Assembly: GCA_963169345.1 (NCBI GenBank)
Contig: CAUJCT010000048.1
Span: forward strand, 1-64,000
Source of the DNA: Bacteroidota bacterium
Lineage (GTDB): Bacteria; Bacteroidota; Bacteroidia; NS11-12g; UBA955
Reading direction: 5' to 3'
Length of the DNA: 64,000 nucleotides
In this document: piece by piece, positions 51,752-61,007 of the stretch
Position numbering within the stretch: the first letter of the stretch is position 1
Layout of the letters: each line of letters opens with the position of its first letter
Notes under the pieces: generated by a model
What the model saw: the letters and a program-made list of their open reading frames with translations, nothing else
Told to the model about the DNA's origin: nothing
The model's database searches: none
Translations under genes and position numbers: made by a program

Positions 51752-53650
51752 ATGGAACAACTCGTCAAACTCGTCCCCTTATTCCCGCTGATTAGCTTTG
51801 CTATCATTGGATTGCTCAACAGAAAACTCACTAAAATACACGCAGCTATATTTGCCTGCACCGGTGTACTTCTGAGCTTTGTTGATTCAATAATGATTTT
51901 TATCGCTCAACTCAATCATGGTCCGGTTGAAGTCAAAATTTTTGATTGGATTGTGGCAGGAGATTTCAGCGCAAGTCTAACCTTTCTGTGCGATCATTTG
52001 TCCTCTATATTCCTTTTAGTTATAACAGGTGTAGGATTTCTAATCCACATTTTCTCGGTTGGCTATATGATGGAAGACGATGGATTCAGAAGATTCTTTG
52101 CTTATTTAAACTTGTTTATTTTCTTTATGTTGTTGCTGGTTTTAGGCAATAACTTCTTAGTCATGTTTATAGGTTGGGAAGGTGTAGGTTTCTGTTCCTT
52201 CATGCTCATAGGCTTCTGGTTCAAAGAAGAAGCCAATAACAACGCTGCTAAGAAAGCTTTTGTAATGAATCGTGTTGGTGATCTGGGCTTCCTTATCGCC
52301 ATGTGTCTAATATTTGTAGCTTTCGGAACCTTAGATTTCACAAAATTGTTTTCAGGTGGTTTACTTGCCAGTACCTCTGTCAGCAATGAAATGATGACCA
52401 TAATTACACTCTGCCTATTTGTTGGTGCAATGGGAAAAAGTGCTCAGATTCCATTATACACCTGGTTACCTGATGCAATGGCAGGACCAACTCCGGTATC
52501 TGCACTCATTCACGCAGCAACAATGGTAACTGCCGGTATCTATATGGTTGCCCGTACCAATTTTATGTTTAATATGACACCAGCTACTCTTGAATTTGTG
52601 GCTATTATTGGTGCATTAACAGCATTGTTGGGTGCAAGCATTGGACTGTTTCAAAATGATATTAAGAAAGTACTCGCTTATTCAACCGTAAGCCAATTGG
52701 GATTAATGTTTCTTGCATTAGGACTTGGCGCATACAGTGCGGCTGTGTTTCATGTTGTCACTCACGCTTTCTTTAAAGCCTTGCTATTCCTTGGTTCAGG
52801 AAGTGTAATTCACAGTATGGGAGGAGAACAGGATATTCGAAAAATGGGCGGATTGAAGAAACACATGCCTGTTACCTACATGACTTTCCTAATTGGTACC
52901 ATAGCTATTTCAGGAATTCCACCTTTAGCAGGTTTCTTCAGTAAAGATCAAATACTTGCTGCAGCTTTCGAACACAATAAATTGTTGTTTGTACTTGGTA
53001 TGATTGTATCTCTTATGACAGCATTCTATATGTTCCGTTTATTGTTTCTAACATTCCACGGTTCTTTCAGAGGCACTCATGAGCAAGAACACCACTTGCA
53101 CGAATCTCCTTTTACCATGACTTTCCCTTTGATAGTTTTGGCCATATTTTCTGTTATTGCAGGATTTATTGGATTTCCGCATGCACTTGGAGAACAAATG
53201 GGCATACACAACTGGTTTGATGATTTTTTAAAGACAAGTGTAAGTTCCGTTCATACCGAAGCTCATCTTTCAACAGAATTAACGATGATGGGTATAACAA
53301 CAGCTTTAATCTTAATTGTCATTTTCATTGCACGTTCCATTTATGTAGGTAAAGGAGCAATACCAGAGGATGAAAAAGTTGAGAGAAAAGGTTTGCAAAA
53401 ACTGATATACAATAAGTACTATGTTGACGAATTGTATAATGCTTTATTTACCCGTCCGGTAGACAAACTATCTGCATTTTTTCAAAATTTCATGGACAAC
53501 AAAATTGTAGACGGTATCGTCAACGGTTTAGGCAAAACCACTACAAAAGGTGGCTCTTATGTGCGCATTTTACAAAGCGGTAACATAAATGCCTATGCTA
53601 TACTATTCATTTTAGCCATCACTTTATTATTCCTTATTATTTTATTCTGA
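51752..53650 (+). CDS. nuoL: NADH-quinone oxidoreductase subunit L
   Basis: GWEGVGFCSFMLIGFW; LPDAMAGPTPVSALIHAATMVTAGIYMVAR; long C-terminal helix region. Confidence 0.97.
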   Translation: MEQLVKLVPLFPLISFAIIGLLNRKLTKIHAAIFACTGVLLSFVDSIMIFIAQLNHGPVEVKIFDWIVAGDFSASLTFLCDHLSSIFLLVITGVGFLIHIFSVGYMMEDDGFRRFFAYLNLFIFFMLLLVLGNNFLVMFIGWEGVGFCSFMLIGFWFKEEANNNAAKKAFVMNRVGDLGFLIAMCLIFVAFGTLDFTKLFSGGLLASTSVSNEMMTIITLCLFVGAMGKSAQIPLYTWLPDAMAGPTPVSALIHAATMVTAGIYMVARTNFMFNMTPATLEFVAIIGALTALLGASIGLFQNDIKKVLAYSTVSQLGLMFLALGLGAYSAAVFHVVTHAFFKALLFLGSGSVIHSMGGEQDIRKMGGLKKHMPVTYMTFLIGTIAISGIPPLAGFFSKDQILAAAFEHNKLLFVLGMIVSLMTAFYMFRLLFLTFHGSFRGTHEQEHHLHESPFTMTFPLIVLAIFSVIAGFIGFPHALGEQMGIHNWFDDFLKTSVSSVHTEAHLSTELTMMGITTALILIVIFIARSIYVGKGAIPEDEKVERKGLQKLIYNKYYVDELYNALFTRPVDKLSAFFQNFMDNKIVDGIVNGLGKTTTKGGSYVRILQSGNINAYAILFILAITLLFLIILF

Positions 53651-53654
53651 TTAC

Positions 53655-55103
53655 ATGCTGACATTATTGCTCATACTGATCCCATTTATTAGTTCAGGCT
53701 TGTTTTTTCTGATTGGTAAAAACATTGCCCGACCGTTGGCAATCGTATGCTCTATCATCGAATTGGTTCTTGCCTTGTTTGTCCTGAATAACTACATGTC
53801 CGGACACCATGATATGCTGCAAATGAATCTGGCATGGATCAGCAGTCCGGGTATAAATTTTCATATAGGAATTGATGGTATCAGTATGTTAATGGTATTG
53901 CTGACTACTATTTTAATGCCATTGATAGTTTATGGTTCATTCAATCGCAACTTTGAAAATGCATCCACTTTATATGGATTAATGTTCCTGATGCAAGGTT
54001 CAATTATTGGGTCATTTCTTGCAATGGATGGCTTCTTGTTTTATCTGTTTTGGGAAATCGCATTGATACCAATCTACTTTATCATACTTGTTTGGGGTGG
54101 TGAAAACAGACAAAAAATTACCTTTAAGTTCTTCCTTTATACTCTGTTTGGTAGTTTATTCATGTTGGTTGCATTGATTTATGTGTATTTGCAAACACCT
54201 GAGAGAAGTTTCGATATTCAGGCATTGTATCAGGCCGGACGACAGATGGGCTTAACTGAACAGGCATGGGTAATGTCTGCCATATTTTTAGCTTTCGCTA
54301 TCAAGATGCCAATAGTTCCGTTTCATACCTGGCAACCTGCAACTTACTACACTGCACCTACTCCGGGTGTTATGATGCTTTCAGGTGTTATGTCTAAAAT
54401 GGCCACTTATGGTATGATCAGATGGATTCTGCCAATGGTACCGGATGCTATTCAGGAATATGGTTATATCCTTATCATCATTTCCGTTATTTCAATTATT
54501 TATGCTTCTTTGATTTCAATAGTTCAGAAAGACTTTAAATATTTGATAGCATTTGCATCTATTGCTCACATGGGATTGATTGCCGCCGGTATAGTTGCAG
54601 CCAATACACAGAGTTTACAAGGTAGTTTAATTGAAATGCTGAGCCATGGTATTAATACTATAGGTTTATTCTTTGTATACGACATAATTGTATTAAGAAC
54701 AGGTACCAGTGAAATGAAGAAACTGGGCGGTATTCGAGGCATAGACTCCAGCTTTGCTTTCTTGTTTTTCATCATCGTACTGAGTGTTGTGGCATTGCCT
54801 TTTACAAATGGATTTGTCGGAGAGTTCCTGTTAATTGTCGGACTATTCCAAAGCCAACCAATTGCTGCATCATTCGCAGGTTTAAGCATCATACTAGGTG
54901 TCGTATATATGTTCAGGTCATTCCAGGCAATGATGCTGGGTGAAACCAATTCTCTAACAGCTAATCTGCCAAGGTTAAACGTTCAGGAAAAAACTATTTT
55001 GATCATCGTGGTGGCCATGATCATCACTTTCGGTGTATATCCGAAAATGATTTTAAGTATCACCGAAGAATCAATTAAATCACTTTTACAAGGCATTCAA
55101 TGA
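53655..55103 (+). CDS. nuoM: NADH-quinone oxidoreductase subunit M
   Basis: FWEIALIPIYFIILVWGGENR; AIKMPIVPFHTWQPATYYTAPTPGVMMLSGVMSKMATYGMIRW. Confidence 0.97.
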   Translation: MLTLLLILIPFISSGLFFLIGKNIARPLAIVCSIIELVLALFVLNNYMSGHHDMLQMNLAWISSPGINFHIGIDGISMLMVLLTTILMPLIVYGSFNRNFENASTLYGLMFLMQGSIIGSFLAMDGFLFYLFWEIALIPIYFIILVWGGENRQKITFKFFLYTLFGSLFMLVALIYVYLQTPERSFDIQALYQAGRQMGLTEQAWVMSAIFLAFAIKMPIVPFHTWQPATYYTAPTPGVMMLSGVMSKMATYGMIRWILPMVPDAIQEYGYILIIISVISIIYASLISIVQKDFKYLIAFASIAHMGLIAAGIVAANTQSLQGSLIEMLSHGINTIGLFFVYDIIVLRTGTSEMKKLGGIRGIDSSFAFLFFIIVLSVVALPFTNGFVGEFLLIVGLFQSQPIAASFAGLSIILGVVYMFRSFQAMMLGETNSLTANLPRLNVQEKTILIIVVAMIITFGVYPKMILSITEESIKSLLQGIQ

Positions 55104-56470
55104 GAGAGTTACTATTAATATCAGGATTAGGTGTATTATCACTTTTCAGTGGTCTGTTAAACATCAGAAAAGGGTTTCTCCTTGTCGTTATTGTTGGCTT
55201 ACTGCTCAACATCGGATTTAGTATAGCCGACTGGAACGGCAATGAAGATGTTTATGGCATGATGCTAATGGATAATTTTGCCTTAGCCTTTAACGCTTCA
55301 TTTTCTGCTTTAGCCATTCTTTGGTTCATAAGCGCTCATAGTTATTTCAACAATGACAATAATTTCTCTGACCATTTTGCGTTGGTACTCTTTTCAATAT
55401 GCGGTGGTTTAGTTTTAGTGTCATTCTCTAATATGGCCATGCTGTTTCTTGGAATCGAAATTCTTTCTATCCCGTTATTTGTTTTAGTGGGTAGTGATAA
55501 GACTAAGCTTTCTTCCAACGAAGCTGCATTCAAATATTTCCTTTTAGGCGCATTTGCTTCCGCATTCCTTCTGTTCGGTATAGCATTGGTATACGGCGCA
55601 ACCGGTAGTTTCGAAAATGCAAAAATAGCTTCTGTGCTTGCAGGTGGTTCTGTCAATCAGTTAGCTCTTGCAGGAATGTTAATGATGATGGTGGCTATGT
55701 CATTTAAGGTATCAGCAGCACCATTTCATTTCTGGGCACCAGATGTTTACCAGGGCGCACCGGGATACATCACAGCCTTTATGGCAACTGTTGTAAAGAC
55801 GGTTGCATTTGCAGCATTTTTCCGACTCTTTTCCAGCACATTTGCCAGCATGCAATTTGAATACAAAGTATTATTTGCAATTGCTGCGGCACTAACTCTG
55901 CTAATTTCCAATATAACAGCTTCAGTACAAACCAATGTAAAGAGAATGTTGGCATACTCAAGTATTTCACATGCAGGATTTATGATGGTCACCCTGCTGT
56001 GTATGAATTCGGGTACTGTGGGCATCTTATATTTCTACACATTGGTTTATAGTATTTCAAGTATTGCAGCATTTACCATATTTGAGGTAGTTAGAAGCAA
56101 TAGCAATGGAGGTGAAGACATTGATACCTTTAAGGGATTGGCAAAACGCAGTCCTTTAATGGCAGCAGTCATGACACTGGCCATGTTATCCATGTCGGGT
56201 ATACCACCATTGGCAGGTTTTTTTGCGAAATATTTAGTTTTCACATCAGCAATAGAAAATGGTTATTTGTGGCTGGCAATAATAGGAATTGTAGCATCTT
56301 TAATTGCGGTTTACTATTATTTCAAGGTCATTATAGCGATGTATGGACATCAAAGTGATTTAGCAAAAATAGAGGTCAGTGTATTGCACAAATTAGTTCT
56401 AATAGTCTGCGCATTGGCTTTGTTGTTGCTGGTGGTTTTCCCTAATCTGGTGACAGGGGTATTGGGATAA
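55100..56470 (+). CDS. nuoN: NADH-quinone oxidoreductase subunit N
   Basis: LGIEILSIPLFVLVG; SFKVSAAPFHFWAPDVYQGAPGYITAFMATVVK; NVKRMLAYSSISHAGFM. Confidence 0.96.
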   Translation: MRELLLISGLGVLSLFSGLLNIRKGFLLVVIVGLLLNIGFSIADWNGNEDVYGMMLMDNFALAFNASFSALAILWFISAHSYFNNDNNFSDHFALVLFSICGGLVLVSFSNMAMLFLGIEILSIPLFVLVGSDKTKLSSNEAAFKYFLLGAFASAFLLFGIALVYGATGSFENAKIASVLAGGSVNQLALAGMLMMMVAMSFKVSAAPFHFWAPDVYQGAPGYITAFMATVVKTVAFAAFFRLFSSTFASMQFEYKVLFAIAAALTLLISNITASVQTNVKRMLAYSSISHAGFMMVTLLCMNSGTVGILYFYTLVYSISSIAAFTIFEVVRSNSNGGEDIDTFKGLAKRSPLMAAVMTLAMLSMSGIPPLAGFFAKYLVFTSAIENGYLWLAIIGIVASLIAVYYYFKVIIAMYGHQSDLAKIEVSVLHKLVLIVCALALLLLVVFPNLVTGVLG

Positions 56471-56474
56471 AATA

Positions 56475-57200
56475 TATTTTTTTTAATCTCCTATACACTG
56501 CTAGGGTGGTTGAAATTAAAATAATTATCCCGATCCATCTTTCCTTTAAAAAATATTCTGCATTACCCGATAAAAATTAGTGTTGTTTCAATAAAACGCG
56601 TTTGGCTTTTTGATTTAAAAACACGAATTGGTTAGAGTTTGATTTTTTTACTCTCAGATACACTGCTAGGGTGGTTGAAATTAAAATAATTATCCCGACC
56701 CATCTTTCCTTTAAAAAATATTCTGCATTACCCAATAAAAACTAGTGTTGTTTCAATAAAACGCGCTTGACTTTTTAATTTAAAAACACGAATAGGTTAG
56801 AGTTGGATTTTTTTAATCTCAGATACACTGCTAGGGTGTTTGAAATTAAAATAATTATCCCGGCGCATCTTTCCTTTAAAAAATATTCAGCATAACCCAA
56901 TAAAAATTAGTGTAGTTTCAATAAAACGCGCTTGACTTTTTAATTTAAAAACACGAATTGGTTAGAGTTGGATTTTTTTAATCCGTTTATCCGCCTCAGG
57001 CGGATGTTTGAAATTAAAATAATTATTTACTTCCCTTTCATTTCCGATTTTAAAACGAATATTCCAAGTCTGCTTTATTGAATATAAACCTATTTTTTTC
57101 TAAGAAGCATAAAATTTTGTGAATGGAATTACTTGAACCGGAGTTTTTTTAATTTTTGACACCCTAGCAGGGTGTTGATTATTAAAAAAAATAAATTCCT
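56475..57200. repeat. tandem array 2: three ACACTGCTAGGGT units of 165-bp period, a fourth unit with substituted core ATCCGCCTCAGGCGGAT, and a fifth inverted, diverged CACCCTAGCAGGGTG unit
   Basis: cores at 56495-56507, 56660-56672, 56825-56837, 56989-57005, 57159-57175; shared TTTTTTTAATC...TTGAAATTAAAATAATT flanks. Confidence 0.95.
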
Positions 57201-57218
57201 CCCCTGAATCCCCAATTC

Positions 57219-58097
57219 TTACATTAATAATATATTCAGAATCCCCAGTACCATTAGAACTTTGTACAAGGTGTTCACTTGCTTGTATCTGTTGCGATGA
57301 ATCAGATAACCGCTCAATGCTATGACCGCCATACTCAATGCAATAAAATAATTACGAGCGCTCAATCCTTCGTAGAATAAAATGCCCAGTCCCCCACAAA
57401 ATGATAAAACCATAACAAAACCAAGAAATGCACGTGCTTTCTCCTGTCCCAAAGAAACCGGAATTGAATGAATCTCTAAAGCTAAATCACCATTATAATT
57501 GATAAATTGTTTCACAACCTCTCTGCTGTATACCAAACTCATGTAAAAAGCCCCATAAACAAATATAAATGGGTAGTATTTTGAGAAATGCAATAACACA
57601 GCGAAAAAACAGGCTACACTTAATGCCGATGCTACGAACTCTTTAATAAAAGCCATCTTCTGCAGCTTATGTGAATACAACCATAATGCTGAAATAAATA
57701 TCATAAAAAAGACCCCAATTTTAAAAGAGGACATAAATGCCACTGTTACGGCTATCAAATTAAATAGAATATAAAAATTAAGCTGACTCCGCTTACTTAC
57801 TGTTCTGTTAAAAAGTGTTGAATGTGGCCTGTTGATGAGGTCCTTCTCAAAATCGTAGAAATTATTTATGATGAAACCTCCTGCAATGCTAAATATTGAT
57901 GCCAGAACGATGCCGTGCAACTTAAAATCCACCAACAGATCATGCAAGGTTTGTGGCTCATCCCGCATCAAAACAAATGCGGATAAATACTGGGCAAAGA
58001 TGGTCAATAAAATATTATACCACCTGACTATCGAAAGCAATGCCAGCCACTTAAGCGCTCTCGGACTTTTACTTTCTGCTTGGCCCGAAGCTGTCAT
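57219..58097 (-). CDS. UbiA-family prenyltransferase (geranylgeranylglycerol-phosphate geranylgeranyltransferase-like)
   Basis: IAGGFIINNFYDFEKDLINRP (NxxxDxxxD motif); YSREVVKQFINYNGDLALEIHSIPV. Confidence 0.85.
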   Translation of the reverse strand: MTASGQAESKSPRALKWLALLSIVRWYNILLTIFAQYLSAFVLMRDEPQTLHDLLVDFKLHGIVLASIFSIAGGFIINNFYDFEKDLINRPHSTLFNRTVSKRSQLNFYILFNLIAVTVAFMSSFKIGVFFMIFISALWLYSHKLQKMAFIKEFVASALSVACFFAVLLHFSKYYPFIFVYGAFYMSLVYSREVVKQFINYNGDLALEIHSIPVSLGQEKARAFLGFVMVLSFCGGLGILFYEGLSARNYFIALSMAVIALSGYLIHRNRYKQVNTLYKVLMVLGILNILLM

Positions 58098-58102
58098 CTT
58101 AA

Positions 58103-59047
58103 TTAAAATTTATAAATAACCTGTAATTGGTGGTGTTTCAATTTCTCAGAAGCCTTTTCAAAATCCTCAGTAAATCCAAGAATAAAACCTCCTCCTCCAC
58201 TACCGCACAGCTTTAGATAATAACTATTGCTGTCTATACCTTCTTTCCATAGTGACTTGAAATTATCCGGTATCATAGGACTGAAATTGTCATATACCAA
58301 CTGCGATAATTGCTTCAATGATTTAAATAATGGCTTGAAATCGCGGTTTAAAAAGGCATGTATACACTCATCGTTGTACTTCTTGAATTGATGTCTTACA
58401 AGATTGCGGAAACCATCCTGCTTACACTTCTCCAGAAAAATAGCCACCATATTTTGAGTTTGACCAGGAATACCACTATCCATTAAGAAAATAGCTCCTT
58501 TTCCACTCTCATCCGGAACCGGCAAACCTACCGTGTCCAGATGGTTTTTTGATTTTATTAAAACTGGTAAATTTAAATAGCAAATCAATGGGTCTAAACC
58601 AGAACTCTTGCCGTGAAAATAAGACTCCAGTTTGCTGAAAATATTCTTTAACAACAAAATCTCATCACCACTCTGATTCGATTTAATTTCAACTTTATCG
58701 TTGCAATAAGCATCATAAATCGAAGCAACTAAAGCTCCGCTGCTTCCAACTCCAAAACCCTGAGGTATACTACTGTCAAAATACAATCCCTTCTCCAAAT
58801 CTGCCTCCAGTCTTGCAAAATCAAATTCACAAACTGTTTCACCTTTCAGATTTAAAGCTTTTAAGTATTCCGCAAAACCTTTGATATCTTTGTTTGAAGT
58901 TCTGGCGAATTCATCCTGATTGTCATCGGTCTTTAAAGCTCCATTGAATTTGTTAAATGGAATGGACAGACCCATAGAATCCTCAATGATGCCATATTCT
59001 CCGAATAAAAGAATTTTGGCGTAATACAGCGATTGTTTGAGTTTCAT
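58103..59047 (-). CDS. mevalonate kinase-like GHMP kinase
   Basis: YYAKILLFGEYGIIEDSMGLSIPF; SIPQGFGVGSSGALVASIYDAY; LCGSGGGGFILGFT; cluster context. Confidence 0.82.
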   Translation of the reverse strand: MKLKQSLYYAKILLFGEYGIIEDSMGLSIPFNKFNGALKTDDNQDEFARTSNKDIKGFAEYLKALNLKGETVCEFDFARLEADLEKGLYFDSSIPQGFGVGSSGALVASIYDAYCNDKVEIKSNQSGDEILLLKNIFSKLESYFHGKSSGLDPLICYLNLPVLIKSKNHLDTVGLPVPDESGKGAIFLMDSGIPGQTQNMVAIFLEKCKQDGFRNLVRHQFKKYNDECIHAFLNRDFKPLFKSLKQLSQLVYDNFSPMIPDNFKSLWKEGIDSNSYYLKLCGSGGGGFILGFTEDFEKASEKLKHHQLQVIYKF

Positions 59048-60090
59048 TATGTATTTATTTTCTCAGGGCCTTTTCCAACTGTGTTGCAAAGATACAAAGC
59101 ATTCTGGCAATATCCTACCAGTTCACTTTTTATAAACTCTTGCACCCTATTGTCTTCATTTTCAGGATTTAACAAATGGACATTAGCGCCTGCATCTAAA
59201 GTAAATAACAAATGAAGTCCGGTTTGGTTTCTGAAATCCTGAATTTTTTCTATCACAGCCAGTGTATTTGGCTTCATTAAGATAAAAGGAGTCGGTGATG
59301 TCATCATCAAAGCGTGCAACATCAATGCCTCTGCTTCTACCAATTGCACAAAAGCATCCAGATCCCCTGATTCAAGTATTTCCAATAAAGTTGCAGTATT
59401 CTTGAATCCTGCCCTATACCTGTGTTCTGCAAATGGATGCGTTTCCAGTAAAGCATGACCTGTAGTGCTGGATACAGCTTTCTTGCCTTTTTCAATAATC
59501 AGAATTGTATCTTTAAAGTTCTTAAAAACCGGGTGTACTATATCATCAATATTTACAGCATATTCATCACTCGTACCTATTAAAGCATCTGTTTGCCCCC
59601 ATAGATTAAATCCGCCATACACACTTCTGCAAGCGCTGCCCGAACCTACTCTCGACCAATAAGATGCTTTTTCAAAGAAATCTTTGTCACTTAACAATCC
59701 CAATTGCTGGTCGATGCTGCAAAGACACAATGCCAAAGCACTAAATGATGAAGCTGATGAAGCTATTCCACTGCTATGAGGAAAAGTATTACTCGACTGA
59801 ATAATCAAATGATGTTCTTTTAACCATTCAAAACCTGTTTCTGCTCTTCTTAAAAATCCGAGCATCTTATCCTCAAATGCTTTATTGCGCTCACCATCGA
59901 AATACAACTCCAAACTAACACCGCCTCCCTGAGTCTTTTGAGCAAGAACTTTTGTCTCCGTTGTAGCCTTATCCAAAGTGAAACTTATGGATGGATTAGC
60001 AGGTAACTGAAATCCCTTTTTACCCCAATATTTCACCAGGGCAATATTGGATGGACTCTTCCATGCTGCTTGTATTTGCGATGTATTCAT
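59047..60090 (-). CDS. mvaD: diphosphomevalonate decarboxylase
   Basis: SPSNIALVKYWGKKGFQLPANPSISFTLD; FPHSSGIASSASSFSALALCL; SVYGGFNLWGQ; FTLDAGANVHLL. Confidence 0.93.
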   Translation of the reverse strand: MNTSQIQAAWKSPSNIALVKYWGKKGFQLPANPSISFTLDKATTETKVLAQKTQGGGVSLELYFDGERNKAFEDKMLGFLRRAETGFEWLKEHHLIIQSSNTFPHSSGIASSASSFSALALCLCSIDQQLGLLSDKDFFEKASYWSRVGSGSACRSVYGGFNLWGQTDALIGTSDEYAVNIDDIVHPVFKNFKDTILIIEKGKKAVSSTTGHALLETHPFAEHRYRAGFKNTATLLEILESGDLDAFVQLVEAEALMLHALMMTSPTPFILMKPNTLAVIEKIQDFRNQTGLHLLFTLDAGANVHLLNPENEDNRVQEFIKSELVGYCQNALYLCNTVGKGPEKINT

Positions 60091-61001
60091 TAGTTTAATA
60101 TCATATCTGTGAAAGGTATAATCCTCTCGTATCCTTTACTTGTAAAATACTCAATAGCGTCGGTTCCGGTAACAAGTACATAATCACCTCCCCATGCACC
60201 CAAACTCTTAACTGTACCATGAAAATCCGGAAATAATTCTTGCTTTATCGTTGGTCGACCTAAAATCTGAGATAATTCATTTTCTGCCAACTCCAGTAAG
60301 AGACAAAATTCAAAATAATCATCATTTGCTGATATTAACTTTGATATTCTGGATATCTGAGCCAATTGAGCATGATTAAACTGAGGGTTATTTGCAATTT
60401 CCGAGCGGCTGTTTTGTTTTTTATTTAAATGGACAAAATACAACTTATCCGTAAAATCTTTGCTCCATTCAATAACATCTATCACCGGATTATTTCCGTT
60501 CATAGTGTATAATAACGGCTTCCCTTTCATAGCCATTGCAACATCAAATCCGCTGCCTTTAAAAGCATTGAAATGCAGGGAAAACGCATTGATTCCTGCC
60601 CATTGGGCAATGTTATTTGTTAATGTCGAACTGCTGCCTAAACCTTCATCCAGATCAAATTCAAGATAACTCTCAACTTTATAAGAGTATGTGCCTTCTA
60701 AAAACAATGGATTTAAAACTTTGGCATTGGTAAGAAATCGCACCAATTGAATAGCCACAGTCTGATCACTGCTGTACTCTAAAATTAAATATGGTAAAAT
60801 CAATTTACATTGAAACCAGATATTGCCATGTTTGTCATAGCTAATCCAATCAATATGCCTGGATTCCTGTGACAGATGTTCACTTACACGTAAACCCTGA
60901 CCGGCTTTTGTGGGCAATACAAAGGCTGTGGCGCCTCCCAGAACGGCATATTCGCCGCATATCATTAACTTACCGTGGCTGTAATAGGTCCTTGACTCCA
61001 A
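60090..61001 (-). CDS. GYDIA-family GHMP kinase (candidate phosphomevalonate kinase)
   Basis: SHGKLMICGEYAVLGGATAFVLPTKAGQGL; DLDEGLGSSSTLTNNIAQWAG; SLGAWGGDYVLVT. Confidence 0.85.
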   Translation of the reverse strand: MESRTYYSHGKLMICGEYAVLGGATAFVLPTKAGQGLRVSEHLSQESRHIDWISYDKHGNIWFQCKLILPYLILEYSSDQTVAIQLVRFLTNAKVLNPLFLEGTYSYKVESYLEFDLDEGLGSSSTLTNNIAQWAGINAFSLHFNAFKGSGFDVAMAMKGKPLLYTMNGNNPVIDVIEWSKDFTDKLYFVHLNKKQNSRSEIANNPQFNHAQLAQISRISKLISANDDYFEFCLLLELAENELSQILGRPTIKQELFPDFHGTVKSLGAWGGDYVLVTGTDAIEYFTSKGYERIIPFTDMILN

Positions 61002-61007
61002 TCCCTC

